Assembly (NCBI GenBank): GCA_024235175.1
Contig: JACKMX010000002.1
Coordinates: 986,001-1,050,000, forward strand
Length of the DNA: 64,000 nucleotides
Reading direction: 5' to 3'
DNA from: Chromatiaceae bacterium
Lineage (GTDB): Bacteria > Pseudomonadota > Gammaproteobacteria > Chromatiales > Chromatiaceae
Both the position numbers and the translations under genes were made by a program. Below, one piece after another: positions 36,101 through 44,281 of this stretch. A model generated the notes under the pieces. It did not search any database. It had not been told where the DNA came from and worked only from the letters and a program-made list of their open reading frames with translations. The number at the start of each line of letters is the position of its first letter. Within the stretch, counting starts at the first letter, position 1.

Positions 36101-36630
36101 CCGGCATCGGTTTCGAATGCGGCTCCCGGCAATCTCGCAAGCGCCTGTCCGGCCCAGGAGACGAGTCCTGGGCGGTCACTTGAGTGCAGCAGCGCCTTGA
36201 CCGCAGGCGCGAGCTCACGATCGATCTCATCCAGGTCGCCGGCCACGGCAGCCCAGACCACCTGCTCTTCCAGCAGCAGCGCGGGTGAGAGATTTTTATG
36301 CACCTCCGCCATCAGCATGCGTGCGGTGCGCAGCCGCGACCGCTGCTTCCGGTCGCGCCACAAATCCGTCAGCTCTGCGCGCAGGTACTCGACGACCGCC
36401 TGATGCAGCAGGATCGATGCCGGGTTGCGGCTCTTGACCAAGGGGCTGAACCAGAGTTTGGACTCTATCCAGGGGCCGCTGCCCGGTAACAGCTCCAACC
36501 GAAAGGTCCGGATCAGCGCCGACTCCAGCCGCACCGCTGGCGACAGCAGACGCGCCAGTTCCAGTGCTTCCGGGCACTCCTTGGCAAGCACCCCGATCCG
36601 CTCTGCGGCCCATGCGCTGCGCTTATCCAC
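33148..36630 (-). CDS. Multidomain conflict-system protein: helical domain, CHAT-like, alpha/beta hydrolase, TIR-like
   Basis: 1160 residues from GTG 36630, which overlaps the vWA stop (GTGGATAA). Residues 1-210 are helical (ALELARLLSPAVRLESALIR, MLMAEVHKNLSPALLLEE) and resemble the helical part of SAV_2336-type proteins. Residues 215-390 look beta-rich. About 390-640 is a CHAT-like protease fold: WRLLHLCEHRGEA keeps a His (486), but the strand that normally ends in the catalytic Cys reads VVVIHAWRAPG with Trp539. About 660-960 is an alpha/beta hydrolase: LLLIHAMASNTETQFSDLW, nucleophile Ser762 in YLLSISSGGLMAE, Asp in KTDNDLVVPT and His in FEGSHIHHF. About 1005-1110 is TIR-like (ELLVIHAPDPADSHMVD, AVVLVSRTLYESEKVRYQL), with Gln where active TIRs have Glu. 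Last gene of a four-gene operon. Confidence 0.75.
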   Translation of the reverse strand: MDKRSAWAAERIGVLAKECPEALELARLLSPAVRLESALIRTFRLELLPGSGPWIESKLWFSPLVKSRNPASILLHQAVVEYLRAELTDLWRDRKQRSRLRTARMLMAEVHKNLSPALLLEEQVVWAAVAGDLDEIDRELAPAVKALLHSSDRPGLVSWAGQALARLPGAAFETDAGQALRRIAARADEAGAAGSGAPGGVRDMTQLLGELPLVHIGVARRGSLLQLGTLSPQAPHLMPLPDTEPRLVDLQWEEDGVVQRKRLSIPVGGSVESVVGSASVVLRNALGEAFRVPEFGQWAGGDADWIDLSIEVNRSDRMFEFVWFRQGSEIAQRRIEYPHPPHAVDLLFSGRWPPDYEEFDYFDRLMRLHEELPAEVPRSADLRLKPDREAQRLPWEWLLFKAELARRMVRVVPEGYSGRPSANAEANSKRALIARFGDETRGPEEKISEQLAGAGFEVERFAEGSAKDFFERLFDQPWRLLHLCEHRGEAHAAQRQQQGMESGDPSLRRRLLVDETHSLDLSVFLQLRVLPEVVVIHAWRAPGQGFADEWGYGLTQAGVAVVLVNDWMIEERSSADFLSNFYRALLAGSTAAEAVLIARSESLHKHPKLIDWAAFQLYGGGDYRLGEAGDTSSAVAQTERPTADPYGVRTIRLLEARQVPEPGLYRLHRTTGFELLPVTPDDFSGDAPILLLIHAMASNTETQFSDLWPDRFQREWREISSFFAGRIFCFEHWGLSRSPIENALQLARALPQKARIYLLSISSGGLMAELLCRVQRVDGPPIDIVDLKGFPDEEQQQLRQLGDLLAQRRWTIERFVRVACPLRGTSFPMRSKQLFGGVANVLRIIGGAINNVTLKLFEAIADPVQIPGLRAIDPGSPLIAMLNRPDVLLDGDLSIVSGTFRADSLKGRLTAKFSGWMLKTDNDLVVPTASMLGGVARRNAAKIVHFEGSHIHHFSYFWQADVVRIVVDRLCNNQSDAVWLPLPDRSAPPPELLVIHAPDPADSHMVDRCAAALTPLENEGAIKLRFLGSDRLGAKESGRWFKTAAVAVVLVSRTLYESEKVRYQLSLLLPRMEKQGVHLLIVLDSYYGAEFKGSDHRVLQLPVGGRAREDLAAGEWQPLADRIRLLLAGDKPEPGEQQRQESPAGIWEQIEEAALTRTSS

Positions 36631-37594
36631 GAATCCGCTCCTGCAGGCGCCGCACCAGTGTCGCCGAGGTCGACCGGTCCCACTCGACAATGGCGGTGCG
36701 GCGCCGCAATCCATGATCGACTTCGGCGGCAGGCCAGGGCAGCAGAATGGTCAGCGTTGAATCCCGTGCCGCCAGCAGCTCTGCCAGGTTCAGCCACTCC
36801 TCCGGAGCCGCGCGGTTGAAATGGCCCTCCGGCGCACCCAGACCCAGGTCGGTGACCGCAACTACCGGTACGCCGGGCTGGGGTGGCCGATAGGCAGATT
36901 TTCTGCCGCCAATGACGACCCCGCGCAGCGGGCTGTCGAAGAAGTGCAGCCTTGCCAGGCCCTCGCCTCCAACGCAATCATGAAACAAAGCGGCAAGCGC
37001 TGCCTGGTCAGACAGAAAGGGCGCCATGCCCGGCGCCCTGTCGAGCAGCAGCTGCACGCCTTTCATTGTCGTCCAGCGCGGCCGACGAGGAATGCTGACG
37101 ACCGGCCTGGCCGCCGCCATCGTGCCGACCAGCTGCTCTGCATCGACAAAGCCGATCGGCAGGCGTCGACTGGAAATAGTGGTGACAATGGTGCGTGACC
37201 ATAAAGGCCGAAACAGCGGGGGGAGCAGATTATTGTATTGTTGAGTGTTCGCCTGGGGAGGCTGCAGCACCTCGACAGAATCCCACTCGGCGGCCTGCAA
37301 CTCTGCCTCTTCATCGATTTCGATCCGGGGCAACTCACTTGCCTGGGGATCCGGCGGCGGCTCATCCATCCGCTCCGTCACAGGTTCCGGAGGCGGCGCA
37401 CCGGGAAGTTCACCCGGTCGCGTCAATTCAGGTTCCGGCGCCCTCTTTGCCTCTGCCCCGCCCTCATCAACCTGTGTCTTCCATTCGAATCCGATCAGCG
37501 CAGCCAGCGCCCTGCTGGTATTGTCGTCAGCCGGTGCCAGCGCTTTCCAGCAGCGGATCAGTTCGCCAAGCCAGATCTCTTGGTTGCGATTCAC
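36623..37594 (-). CDS. Degenerate vWA-domain protein of a MoxR-associated conflict system
   Basis: 323 residues from GTG 37594, eight bases after the MoxR stop. A short helical N-terminus and an acidic/proline-rich linker (residues 45-115) lead to a vWA-like domain at about 150-320: SRRLPIGFVDAEQL, KGVQLLLDRAPGMAPFLSDQ, VVAVTDLGLG and STLTILLPWPAAEVD. The MIDAS motif DxSxS reads DRAPG, so metal binding is probably lost, a state common in this family. The layout recalls the vWA part of SAV_2336-type proteins, whose helical tail here is encoded at the start of the next gene. Likely scaffolds or regulates the MoxR ATPase and the large effector. Confidence 0.7.
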   Translation of the reverse strand: MNRNQEIWLGELIRCWKALAPADDNTSRALAALIGFEWKTQVDEGGAEAKRAPEPELTRPGELPGAPPPEPVTERMDEPPPDPQASELPRIEIDEEAELQAAEWDSVEVLQPPQANTQQYNNLLPPLFRPLWSRTIVTTISSRRLPIGFVDAEQLVGTMAAARPVVSIPRRPRWTTMKGVQLLLDRAPGMAPFLSDQAALAALFHDCVGGEGLARLHFFDSPLRGVVIGGRKSAYRPPQPGVPVVAVTDLGLGAPEGHFNRAAPEEWLNLAELLAARDSTLTILLPWPAAEVDHGLRRRTAIVEWDRSTSATLVRRLQERIRG

Positions 37595-37602
37595 AGTTCA
37601 AC

Positions 37603-38670
37603 CTAACCCAACACTTCATCCTTCAACAAGGTGGTGCTTACGATCGCATCCCAGGTCGCCCCCCCTTCCACTTCGATATTCAGCGAAATAGCAACGCGCA
37701 CCGCATCGAGGTACTCTGCCGTGCCCGGCAGCCGCTGGCGCCGCTCCGCGCGCGCTTCGCGCAGCTTCTCCAGCCGCCGGGCGATCGCCATTGCCACTGC
37801 GCTGTGCTCGTCGGTGAAAGGACGCGCCGGTGGGCGATTGAAGTGCAGGCGGGCGATGCGAACCAGCCGCTCGGCCGCGGGATGCTGCAGTTTGTGAACG
37901 ATGCAGCGCCGCAGAAACGCCGGCGGCAGTTCGCGCTCCTCGTTGGTGGTGATAACGACCAGCAGCCGGCTCATCTCCTGCCCCCCGATCCCTTTATTCA
38001 CCTCGCCTTTCCGCTCAAGTGCAACCTGCACCGGCCTGTCGCGGATATCATTTACCGGAAAGGCCATGGAGCCCAGCGGCACCAGCAGTGCATTGGGCAT
38101 ATCCGGGTCGGCCTTGTCGAGCTCGTCAATCAGCACCACGGCACAGTCGTCCTGCCGTGTTTCATTGATCTCCCGGTTGGGCTCGGCTGCCTCCCGCGGC
38201 TGTGGCATCGCGCTCAGCGGCGTCCAGCCCCGCGCCCTGGCCGAGCTCCGGTCGAACACCCACCAGAGCACGCCGGGCTCGATGTAGTCGTAATCGGAGA
38301 GCGGTCGTCTCTGCTCTCCCGGACCCATCGACTGGGCATCGGCCAGGCGGTGGACCAGATCGTATCTCCACAACAGATCCTGTGCCGAACTCTGACCGGT
38401 GATCACAGCCTCGTAGTAGCGGTAGTTGAGATTGCGGGCAATAAACGAAGCGACCGAGGATTTGCCGGAGCCCGGATCGCCACGCAACAGCAGTGGCCTG
38501 CCGGTGGCCAGTGCGACCTCGACAGCCAACTGCAGCCTGGAATCGTAATCGTAGATGCGTCCGTCGCGCCGGTCCGGTGTATCCAGCTCTTCACTGGCCA
38601 CCGCATCCAGCGATTCGCTGCGCAGAGGTGCGATCAAGGATTTGTATATCAACGTTGATTCATTGGCCAT
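37603..38670 (-). CDS. MoxR-family AAA+ ATPase
   Basis: 355 residues from the ATG at 38670, chosen over an upstream TTG (38748) because GGAG precedes it by six bases. Walker A GDPGSGKSSVASF, a substrate-loop region with ITGQSSAQDLLWRYDLVHRL, Walker B VVLIDELDKADPDMPNALL, sensor 1 VVITTNEERELPPAFLRRC. This is the type found in ternary conflict systems, where it is thought to couple NTP hydrolysis to remodelling of a vWA-effector complex. It lies 82 bases after the TIR gene and eight before the vWA gene. Confidence 0.88.
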   Translation of the reverse strand: MANESTLIYKSLIAPLRSESLDAVASEELDTPDRRDGRIYDYDSRLQLAVEVALATGRPLLLRGDPGSGKSSVASFIARNLNYRYYEAVITGQSSAQDLLWRYDLVHRLADAQSMGPGEQRRPLSDYDYIEPGVLWWVFDRSSARARGWTPLSAMPQPREAAEPNREINETRQDDCAVVLIDELDKADPDMPNALLVPLGSMAFPVNDIRDRPVQVALERKGEVNKGIGGQEMSRLLVVITTNEERELPPAFLRRCIVHKLQHPAAERLVRIARLHFNRPPARPFTDEHSAVAMAIARRLEKLREARAERRQRLPGTAEYLDAVRVAISLNIEVEGGATWDAIVSTTLLKDEVLG

Positions 38671-38751
38671 GGAAAACTCCGGTTCCTGATGTGGACTCTC
38701 CTGCGAAAATTTGGCCTGTCTCGAAAAATATTCGCATAGTGTCGACAACTC

Positions 38752-40089
38752 CTATGTTGTGGAAAGCTTTTCAAGCAGTATCTTATTCGCCCTTGCCTGA
38801 GCGACCTGATCGTCGTCCAACTGCGGCCGGATGCGGAATAGAACGGACTCCTCCTGCGGCAGCGCCCGCGCGAAATTTTCCCCCGCCAACTGGATAAAGG
38901 TAACCGCACGCAACAGGTCATCTTCCGACAGCGCGTGCAGCAGTTCACGCAGCGCACTCTGACTGGCCGCGAGTTCATCGCCCAGAGCGACAAAGAAGGG
39001 ATGCGCCTCGAGTACTATCCGCAGCACCTCCTTGTCCACCGGGTCCTGGCTGAACGGGTCCTGATCAAACAGCAGCGCCAGGCTTTCGTGCAGTGCCGCG
39101 ACAGCCTCTTGCGCCTGGCCCTCGCCGATATGTTCGTTGAATCCAAAAAATCGCGAGCCCCACCAGGAGGGGGAGCACCAGGCGCGCTGGGCATAGTCGC
39201 CAACCAGCGAACTCTTGTCGGTATTGATCGCGTAGGCCTGCCACCGCATTTTTTTCGGCGGCTCCGCCAGCGCTGCGGCTGCGGTGGGATCGACCCACAT
39301 CGGCATCAGCATATTGGCCAGCGCGACAAACGCCTCCCGCGAATGGGCAACCAGCCCGATTTTGATCGCTTCAAGCGCCTCCCGGTTCTGCTGCAGATCG
39401 GCCCGCAGCATATAGTGCGCCACCGTAAATGCACGATCGGGAAAGTGCGCCCAATCGTCTGCGGAGATATGCAACGGTTTACAGGCGCGGCCCAATATCT
39501 TTTCATCCTTGATCCCGCTCAGGATTGCCGCGACATGCTCCAGCCAGAGTTGCATATCGTTCTGTTCGTTCGCTGCCGCGAGCTGGCCGAAACCCTTGGC
39601 GATCTCCGCCGCCAGCGCCAGCGCCTGTGCCCGCGTCAACTGGGCTTCGCCCTCAACCTTCGCCGCCTGAATCTCGTTCACCTGCAGCGGACCGAAGCCT
39701 TCGGCTTCAAGCGCTTTGAACTGCAACCCGCCAAGCATTGCCGGTATCAGTCTGAAATCCTCCCGCAGGCGGCGGCGCCAGGTGAGCACCGTGGCCTCCT
39801 GCAGCACCCACTTCGACTTGATGGCATCCTCGCTCAGCAGCAGCACTGCCCCGTCGCAATCCCCCAGCCAGCGCAATAGCTTGATCGGCCAGTTGTCGCC
39901 CGGATCGAGCAGCGCGCGATCCAGCAGTACCTCATGCTCTTCACTCAGCAGCCGCACCAGTTCATCACGCAGGATCCTGACATACTTCAACCGGCGCAGC
40001 CGCGGATTCTGTTCGGCCTCGAACGGCACCTGATCGGCGATCTCTGCATCCTTGCAGCTGTGACTGATAAAAATACGGGCTTTGGCCAT
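38752..40089 (-). CDS. TIR-domain protein, first gene of the conflict operon
   Basis: 445-residue soluble protein. Residues 1-140 are a TIR domain: ARIFISHSCKDAEIA, LDRALLDPGDNW, DGAVLLLSEDAIKSKWVLQEAT. The SxxWxxxE pattern keeps Glu98 expected for NAD hydrolysis. Residues 140-445 are helical and unrecognised; they may read out the state of the MoxR-vWA partner. Transcribed from here through the MoxR, vWA and large CHAT/hydrolase genes. Starts at ATG 40089 with a weak ribosome site. It is the best candidate for the toxic output of the system. Confidence 0.8.
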   Translation of the reverse strand: MAKARIFISHSCKDAEIADQVPFEAEQNPRLRRLKYVRILRDELVRLLSEEHEVLLDRALLDPGDNWPIKLLRWLGDCDGAVLLLSEDAIKSKWVLQEATVLTWRRRLREDFRLIPAMLGGLQFKALEAEGFGPLQVNEIQAAKVEGEAQLTRAQALALAAEIAKGFGQLAAANEQNDMQLWLEHVAAILSGIKDEKILGRACKPLHISADDWAHFPDRAFTVAHYMLRADLQQNREALEAIKIGLVAHSREAFVALANMLMPMWVDPTAAAALAEPPKKMRWQAYAINTDKSSLVGDYAQRAWCSPSWWGSRFFGFNEHIGEGQAQEAVAALHESLALLFDQDPFSQDPVDKEVLRIVLEAHPFFVALGDELAASQSALRELLHALSEDDLLRAVTFIQLAGENFARALPQEESVLFRIRPQLDDDQVAQARANKILLEKLSTT

Positions 40090-40252
40090 GGAAGAGGTTC
40101 CCAGAGTGGGCGGATAGCAGACACTCTTCAGCCATTATAGAGTATCCCGGACTGTTTCAACCCCTCCCGCCGACCGTTGCAGAAAATAGCGCCACGCTAT
40201 GATTTATCTCTTCGATCCACAGGCAACCGGAGCTTTTGTGCTTCCAGCGTTT

Positions 40253-41947
40253 TCAGGATCCGGCATCCACCGCATGCGCCATCAACTGCAGATAATCGGC
40301 TTCCAGCGTTTGTGGTGAACGCTTGCAGGCTTCACCCTTGCACCAGCGGCCGCCGCTCAACAGGTTGAATAACAGGCCCGGCAGACCATGCTGCGGCAGC
40401 ACGCCGATTTCAACCGGACTGCCCCGGTCATATACCGCGAGCAGAGTGAGATTGGCGGCATCTTTCCGGTCACCGAGATAGCGCAGGCGGCTATAAGCCG
40501 CGCGGCGATTCTTAAGCGGCGGCAGATGGTCGGCTACGATGAGCACGACAGCATTCGGGTCAAGCCGGTGCACCTCCTGCAAATACCAGGCAAGCGCCTC
40601 GCTGCGGTAGTAGACCTGATTGACGATGACCATCAGCTCCTTGTCCACCGGTTTGGTATTTAGCGCATGGGTCACCCATGGCCGCTTTTCGGTGTCGAGC
40701 CGATAGGGAAAATGGCCGTAGATCGTCAGCACATAGTTAAACAGCGGGCGTCCGTCGCCCTCCCGGATATGCCGCCCAACGAATGCCAGGTTCTGTTCGA
40801 ACAGCGTCCGGTCGAACATGTATTTCTCCTTGCTGACATCTCCGGTGGAAAAATAGCTGCCACTGTTGGGCGTGTATTCGTGCGGGAAATAGATCTCCTC
40901 GAAGCCGGTGCCGCGATAGGCCACTGCGGCGTTGAAAAAATTGGGCTTGTAGCCATTGCTGGCGATGGTGCGATAGCCCAGTTCACGGAATATATCCGGC
41001 ATGCAATGTACCCGAGCTCCGTTGAAGGAGTTGAATTCGATCGTTCCCAACCTTTGTATCGCAGGCACGCCACACAGCACCTCGAACTCGGCCTGTGCGG
41101 TGTAGCCGCCGAACACCGGCGACACGGAGAGCTCACCCTGCCCCTCCCGCAACAGCTTGCGCAGCTTCGGGTGCATAGGGTCGCGGTCGAGATTGAGCCG
41201 CTCAATGCGCAGTGGATCGAGGAATCCCTCGTACACCACCAGATGCACATTGCGCTGGTTGCCGCTTGCATGCAGCGTATCCAGCGCGTGCCGGAAGCGC
41301 CGGGGATATTCGTCCGCATTGTAATGGGAGGAGATCTGTTCAATGGAGCGCCGCCGCCGTGCCTCCTGATAGAGAATAGAGGTGAGCCGGCCGTTGCGGC
41401 GTACATGCTCTGCGTCCGACCATTCCACGGTGCCGTGCGCAATTGAGGTCAGAGCTTGCAGAAAGCGGCCAGGCATCAGTGTGATGCCTGCAATCAAAGC
41501 GATCAAAGGGATCGATGCAAGCGCCAGGCGCCCCCAGAGGATATGACGCAGACTGAAAGCCAGTGTGACAAAGATGGCAATAGCTGCCACCACCAGGCCG
41601 GCCGAAGCCGGAAGCGGCAGGATATCCAGCAGCTCCGGCAGTTCATCTATTTCGGTGAGCCGGAAAACCCGCCTGAAAAGCAGAAAGTAACCATCGAACA
41701 GAATATAGCCTGTCAGCACCGGAATTCCCGCCAGTGCCCAGCGCCAGCGGTGGCCACGCGCCAATTCGGCAAACAGCCAGTACAGGTAGAGAACCAGCGG
41801 CAGTTCCAGCAGTTTGTGCTGCCAGAGCCCGGCCAGTCCTCCGATGGTGTCAAACCAGGCGGTCAGCGCGAACAGCACCAGTGTGAATACCGTGGCAGCG
41901 GCGAAAGGCAGTGCTGCCCGGGCGAGATGTGACTTGTCGCTATCCAA
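40253..41947 (-). CDS. LTA-synthase-type sulfatase family membrane protein
   Basis: 564 residues, start apparently TTG at 41947 (AAGGATCGG upstream). Five hydrophobic segments in residues 10-165 anchor a large periplasmic domain of the alkaline phosphatase/sulfatase superfamily. Signatures are VVYEGFLDPL, GGYTAQAEFEVLCGVP (nucleophile Thr), SNGYKPNFFN and VLIVADHLPPL (metal ligands). Relatives transfer phosphoglycerol or phosphoethanolamine to surface glycans in Gram-negatives. It follows the conflict operon's first gene by a 160-bp upstream gap on the same strand, so it is probably independent. Substrate unknown. Confidence 0.8.
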   Translation of the reverse strand: MDSDKSHLARAALPFAAATVFTLVLFALTAWFDTIGGLAGLWQHKLLELPLVLYLYWLFAELARGHRWRWALAGIPVLTGYILFDGYFLLFRRVFRLTEIDELPELLDILPLPASAGLVVAAIAIFVTLAFSLRHILWGRLALASIPLIALIAGITLMPGRFLQALTSIAHGTVEWSDAEHVRRNGRLTSILYQEARRRRSIEQISSHYNADEYPRRFRHALDTLHASGNQRNVHLVVYEGFLDPLRIERLNLDRDPMHPKLRKLLREGQGELSVSPVFGGYTAQAEFEVLCGVPAIQRLGTIEFNSFNGARVHCMPDIFRELGYRTIASNGYKPNFFNAAVAYRGTGFEEIYFPHEYTPNSGSYFSTGDVSKEKYMFDRTLFEQNLAFVGRHIREGDGRPLFNYVLTIYGHFPYRLDTEKRPWVTHALNTKPVDKELMVIVNQVYYRSEALAWYLQEVHRLDPNAVVLIVADHLPPLKNRRAAYSRLRYLGDRKDAANLTLLAVYDRGSPVEIGVLPQHGLPGLLFNLLSGGRWCKGEACKRSPQTLEADYLQLMAHAVDAGS

Positions 41948-41971
41948 CGCGAAACCGATCCTTACGTCGGC

Positions 41972-42009
41972 AAAACGCGGCCGGGTGGCACAACCCCGGG
42001 CCGCGTTTT
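41972..42009. terminator. Intrinsic terminator of the EF-hand gene
   Basis: Near-perfect palindrome AAAACGCGGCC ... GGCCGCGTTTT lying seven bases beyond the stop of the minus-strand gene at 42017; it can act in both directions. Confidence 0.8.
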
Positions 42010-42016
42010 CGGTTTG

Positions 42017-44281
42017 TTATTTCGCTTCCGGCGCCGGTGCGGCTGCTCCATCCTTGGCTCCGGGGGCTGCCGCTTCAGCCGCCTTGTCCGCTGCCGTTGC
42101 CTGCACCGCCTGTTCCGGCGGTGCGGACTGTGGCAACCATTGAGCCAGATGGCCCGTTTTCCAAAGTGCACCCAGAGCCACCAGCAGCAGAATAAGGAAC
42201 AGATAGAAACGCCAGGGCCGCCGCTTCTCGGCATAAGGATCGCGCATCGACCGCTCGGCGCCGCGCGGCAGCTCCGCTACCGCGGTAAGAGTGGAACCGA
42301 AGGGGATATTGATGCGGGCCAGGGTGTTCACTGCCCAACCATTTGCATCCAGTATCGGTCCGAGATTGCGTTGCCGCAGCTTCATATAGGCCATCAGCAT
42401 GGACGGACCGGAGATGATCAGCACCAATCCGGCGAGCGCCAACGGCATCTGCCACCAGCTCAGTCCCATGAATCCGGTGACCACCGATGCCAATGCGGTG
42501 CCCAATGCACCCAGAGCCAAACCGATGGCCGCAAAAATACCGGCGAATTTGGCGATATCGAAAGGGGCAGGCGCGGCTTTGCCGGTCTCTACCTTTGCCG
42601 ATGTGTCGGCAATGCCCTTGGCGGCACTCGCCTCCACCGCCTTCTCGCGGGCACCGGCGAACTTCTCGATCTGCTCGCCAATCATGCGTGCGATGCGTTT
42701 GTAGGGTGACCAGAAAGCCTGGCTGACACTTATCGGATGCTCGATGATCTTGGTGATGGTGGCATCCCAGTCGTTGCCTTTGCGGTCGTAGAAGAGACCA
42801 TTGCGTCCGACCATAAGATTGTCCGCATCTCCGGCGGTAAAAGCTGCCACGATGGTCATGGCTTCGCTGCCACCGCGGCGCTTGCAGTTGCAGTAGGCCA
42901 GATAGGTGCGGCTCAGACCGGACAGCGCGCTGTGGGCGCCGACATCGTCGACCCGCACGCACAGATCACAACTGCGGCCATCGAGAAAAAGGGTGCCGGC
43001 CTGGAAGATGGCGGTCTTCTCCGGAGTATAGAAATCGTGCAGCGATACGAAGTTGTTCAGCAGCGTCGCCAGATGCTGGTGGTAGTGCACCAGCCGATCC
43101 ACCGATTCTATGGAGTCGGCAACATCGGCGAGCTCCCTGTCCTCTGCGATCAGCGCAGCAATCTTCTCCCGGCTGCCGTCTGCGAGCAGTTCGCGCACCC
43201 GGACGATACCGAGGGGTGCCACGGCAGCTCCGCGCAGCCCATCCTGCCAGGCGGCATAAGCGGCGAAGCGGGCGCTCAAATCGACCCATTTCTCCCGGGT
43301 AAGCTCATCTGCGTCGCCGAACAGGGGTACGATCACCTGCATGCGAAAGCTGGCGAGAGCACCCGCCCATGCCGGGTTGACCCCGGCCGCGAGCGGCAGA
43401 TTACGCTCCGGCTCGATGCGCGCCACCGGGAAGCTTGCAACCTGGGCCGTTGCAGCGGAGAGCTCCTGTGCTAAGAGAGCGGTGTAATCTGCTTCGGCCG
43501 GATTGAGCGGATTGGCTGCGCTCGTATCATAGGCGGCAAGTGCGGCACGGGTGAAGAAATCGTCGATCTTGCCCTTCACCGCTGCGAAGGATTTGGCAGC
43601 CGCCTCGGTGGCTTCGCCAAGCGGCAGAATGTTCGATGCATCCGCCTCCCCTTCCGCCCACCATTGGTCATGGGCGGTGGCCTCTTCAAAGAATCGATCA
43701 GCAAGCTCCTGGGAGATGCCTTCGGCACCGCTGCGGTCCGGTGCCGAACCGACACAGGCGATGACATCCGCAATGGCCTTTGCCAGCGTTTCGTCTTCGG
43801 CAGAGCTGGGCGGCACCACGCCATCTCCGTTGAAACGGGTGGTGGCGAAAATTTTATTGGTATCTGCCGTATCCTCGGCAGTGATGGTGTCGGCCGATTG
43901 TTTGTCCAGGTTGTCCAGAATGCGGCGGGCCGCCTTCAACAGCTTCCGGCCAACTTCACTCTCATCATTAATCGCAGCCAGCGGCAAGCCGGCGCTCCCC
44001 GCCAACAGTTCATCGGGAGTTTTCAGCGCCGTACAGGTCCAGCTCACGGCAGCCAACAGCTCAGGTGCACGGATGCGTCCATCCCCATCGGTGTCGAGCA
44101 GTTGCAAGGTGTGGCTGTCAAACTCAACCCCTGATGTTGGACAGCTGAGGGCCGCCCACAGCTTCTGATCGAGCTCGGGCAGATGACAGATGTCGGCACC
44201 AGACTCTATGCGAACCTGATCGAAGCCGCCGAGCCGGTGAAACCGCCAGCGGTGAGCCTTGTTGGGAGGGGAATCAGCCAT
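42017..44281 (-). CDS. Large EF-hand-containing membrane protein of unknown function
   Basis: 754 residues. Near residue 64 is a canonical calcium loop, DTDGDGRIRAPEL; most of the rest to about 540 is acidic, helical and unrecognised. A CxxC-like pair sits in RSCDLCVRV and CNCKRRGG. Hydrophobic segments at about 575-600, 610-630 and 690-710 place the C-terminal third in the membrane, and the protein ends in an Ala/Pro/Glu-rich tail. There is no signal peptide, so the EF-hand domain is probably cytoplasmic. AGGAGA eight bases before the ATG supports the start. Conserved-looking but without a known role; calcium-responsive membrane remodelling would be guesswork. Confidence 0.65.
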   Translation of the reverse strand: MADSPPNKAHRWRFHRLGGFDQVRIESGADICHLPELDQKLWAALSCPTSGVEFDSHTLQLLDTDGDGRIRAPELLAAVSWTCTALKTPDELLAGSAGLPLAAINDESEVGRKLLKAARRILDNLDKQSADTITAEDTADTNKIFATTRFNGDGVVPPSSAEDETLAKAIADVIACVGSAPDRSGAEGISQELADRFFEEATAHDQWWAEGEADASNILPLGEATEAAAKSFAAVKGKIDDFFTRAALAAYDTSAANPLNPAEADYTALLAQELSAATAQVASFPVARIEPERNLPLAAGVNPAWAGALASFRMQVIVPLFGDADELTREKWVDLSARFAAYAAWQDGLRGAAVAPLGIVRVRELLADGSREKIAALIAEDRELADVADSIESVDRLVHYHQHLATLLNNFVSLHDFYTPEKTAIFQAGTLFLDGRSCDLCVRVDDVGAHSALSGLSRTYLAYCNCKRRGGSEAMTIVAAFTAGDADNLMVGRNGLFYDRKGNDWDATITKIIEHPISVSQAFWSPYKRIARMIGEQIEKFAGAREKAVEASAAKGIADTSAKVETGKAAPAPFDIAKFAGIFAAIGLALGALGTALASVVTGFMGLSWWQMPLALAGLVLIISGPSMLMAYMKLRQRNLGPILDANGWAVNTLARINIPFGSTLTAVAELPRGAERSMRDPYAEKRRPWRFYLFLILLLVALGALWKTGHLAQWLPQSAPPEQAVQATAADKAAEAAAPGAKDGAAAPAPEAK

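Noticed and set aside
37195..38658. Long plus-strand open frames opposite the MoxR/vWA genes (also 30313-31455, 38935-39879, 40667-41446)
   Set aside because: GC-rich shadows of well-supported minus-strand genes; no recognisable domains, Arg/His/Gln-rich composition.
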